From contig NZ_CP026730.1 of NCBI RefSeq assembly GCF_003369795.1, positions 4,455,001-4,519,000 on the forward strand: a DNA stretch of 64,000 nucleotides. The letters run 5' to 3'. The notes beneath the pieces are model-generated. The model ran no database searches, had not been told where the DNA came from, and saw nothing but the letters and a program-made list of their open reading frames with translations. Both the position numbers and the translations under genes were made by a program. This DNA comes from Streptomyces sp. CB09001 (lineage in GTDB: Bacteria; Actinomycetota; Actinomycetes; Streptomycetales; Streptomycetaceae). This document shows positions 63,631 to 64,000 of the stretch, piece after piece; position 1 is the first letter of the stretch; each line of letters begins with the position of its first letter.

Positions 63631-64000
63631 TCATTCGAGCCTCGGCAGCAGCCGTTCCGGACCGTCCTGCACCTGGTCCCGCAGCTTCTGCCGCAGCTCC
63701 AGCTCCTCGTCCGACAGCGCCCCCGGCGCCACCCGGTGCGGCACACCGCGTACCGCCTGCCCGGGTGACACGGGCGGTTCGTAGTGCGTGGGCGCGGTGC
63801 GCACGGTCAGGGCCGTGGCCCCGACCAGGGCGACCGTGAACGCGATCGCGGCCCGGGTCCGCAACCGTGCCCGGCGTTCGCCGCCCCTGCGGACCGTCGG
63901 CGGCTCGGCCGCGCACAGCCGCTCGTTCGACGCCAGCTCGGCCAGCCTCCGGTGCAGCACCCGCGGGTCGGCCAGCGCGGGCAGCCGCGCGGCGACGGCC
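63631..64000 (-). CDS. membrane-anchored protein, C-terminal part
   Basis: The frame stays open to the window edge, so only the last 122 residues are visible and the true start lies beyond. A basic stretch (RRGGERRARLRTR) precedes one membrane helix (AAIAFTVALVGATALTV). A short extracytoplasmic tail then ends with an acidic/Gln-rich helix (LSDEELELRQKLRDQVQDG). The pattern resembles small anti-sigma-like or envelope proteins, but no family is recognised. Confidence 0.65.
   Translation of the reverse strand, partial: AVAARLPALADPRVLHRRLAELASNERLCAAEPPTVRRGGERRARLRTRAAIAFTVALVGATALTVRTAPTHYEPPVSPGQAVRGVPHRVAPGALSDEELELRQKLRDQVQDGPERLLPRLE

Overview
The window is chromosomal DNA of a Streptomyces-type actinomycete. 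The GC content is very high, with a strong G/C bias at third codon positions. GTG starts are frequent and there are two likely TTG starts. It carries the developmental regulators whiD and bldM next to the sigma factor gene shbA. The order groEL1 - whiD/bldM/shbA - guaB - kinase cluster - guaA - pcrA - icmB - sucCD matches, as I remember it, a conserved core region of the S. coelicolor chromosome. I see no tRNA, rRNA, CRISPR array, prophage or insertion sequence. Most of the window is stable core genome, and the interest lies in regulatory sites, degenerate active sites and one compact multi-gene module.

Layout. 1-5.2 kb: the 3' end of groEL1 with its terminator, a hypothetical gene, a MOSC/SDR pair and a divergent LysR regulator. 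5.2-7.4 kb: whiD and bldM diverge from a regulatory region with a clear sigma-BldN-type promoter, and shbA follows. 7.5-10.3 kb: guaB and the guaB3-type paralogue. 10.3-14.1 kb: a structured intergenic region, a nucleotide-sugar dehydrogenase homologue lacking its catalytic Cys, and glpD. 14.2-24.5 kb: five adjacent kinase-family genes, one of them a pseudokinase. 24.6-29.3 kb: succinic semialdehyde dehydrogenase, a GMC oxidoreductase and a sortase substrate. 29.7-31.9 kb: chorismate mutase with a probable attenuator, divergent from guaA. 31.9-45 kb: small enzymes and membrane proteins, a PspC/LiaF-like protein beside a two-component system, an autoregulated ArsR operon, and two NlpC/P60 hydrolases, one behind a c-di-AMP (ydaO-type) riboswitch. 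45.2-51.5 kb: pcrA, an M23 peptidase, a lipase and icmB. 51.5-59.5 kb: a five-gene module arranged as two divergent arms (DUF5691 plus a protein resembling a SWIM-less SWIM-family member; MoxR ATPase, DUF5682 and VWA). 59.7-64 kb: a secreted low-complexity protein, sucCD and a partial membrane-protein gene.

How the parts work together. whiD, bldM and shbA set developmental and housekeeping sigma-factor activity. guaB and guaA carry out IMP to XMP to GMP. The kinases share related extracellular domains and look like one surface-sensing array. Cell-wall hydrolases are tied to c-di-AMP. sucCD serves the TCA cycle.

Most notable finding. The divergent promoter region of the MoxR/VWA module carries a perfect and a near-perfect match to the actinobacterial LexA-independent (PafBC/RecA-NDp) DNA-damage promoter (TTGTCRGTG-N8-TANNNT). 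The same element lies directly upstream of pcrA. This suggests that the MoxR-VWA-DUF5682-DUF5691 module is induced by DNA damage. A second strong candidate is a leaderless Phe/Tyr-containing leader peptide plus terminator in front of chorismate mutase.
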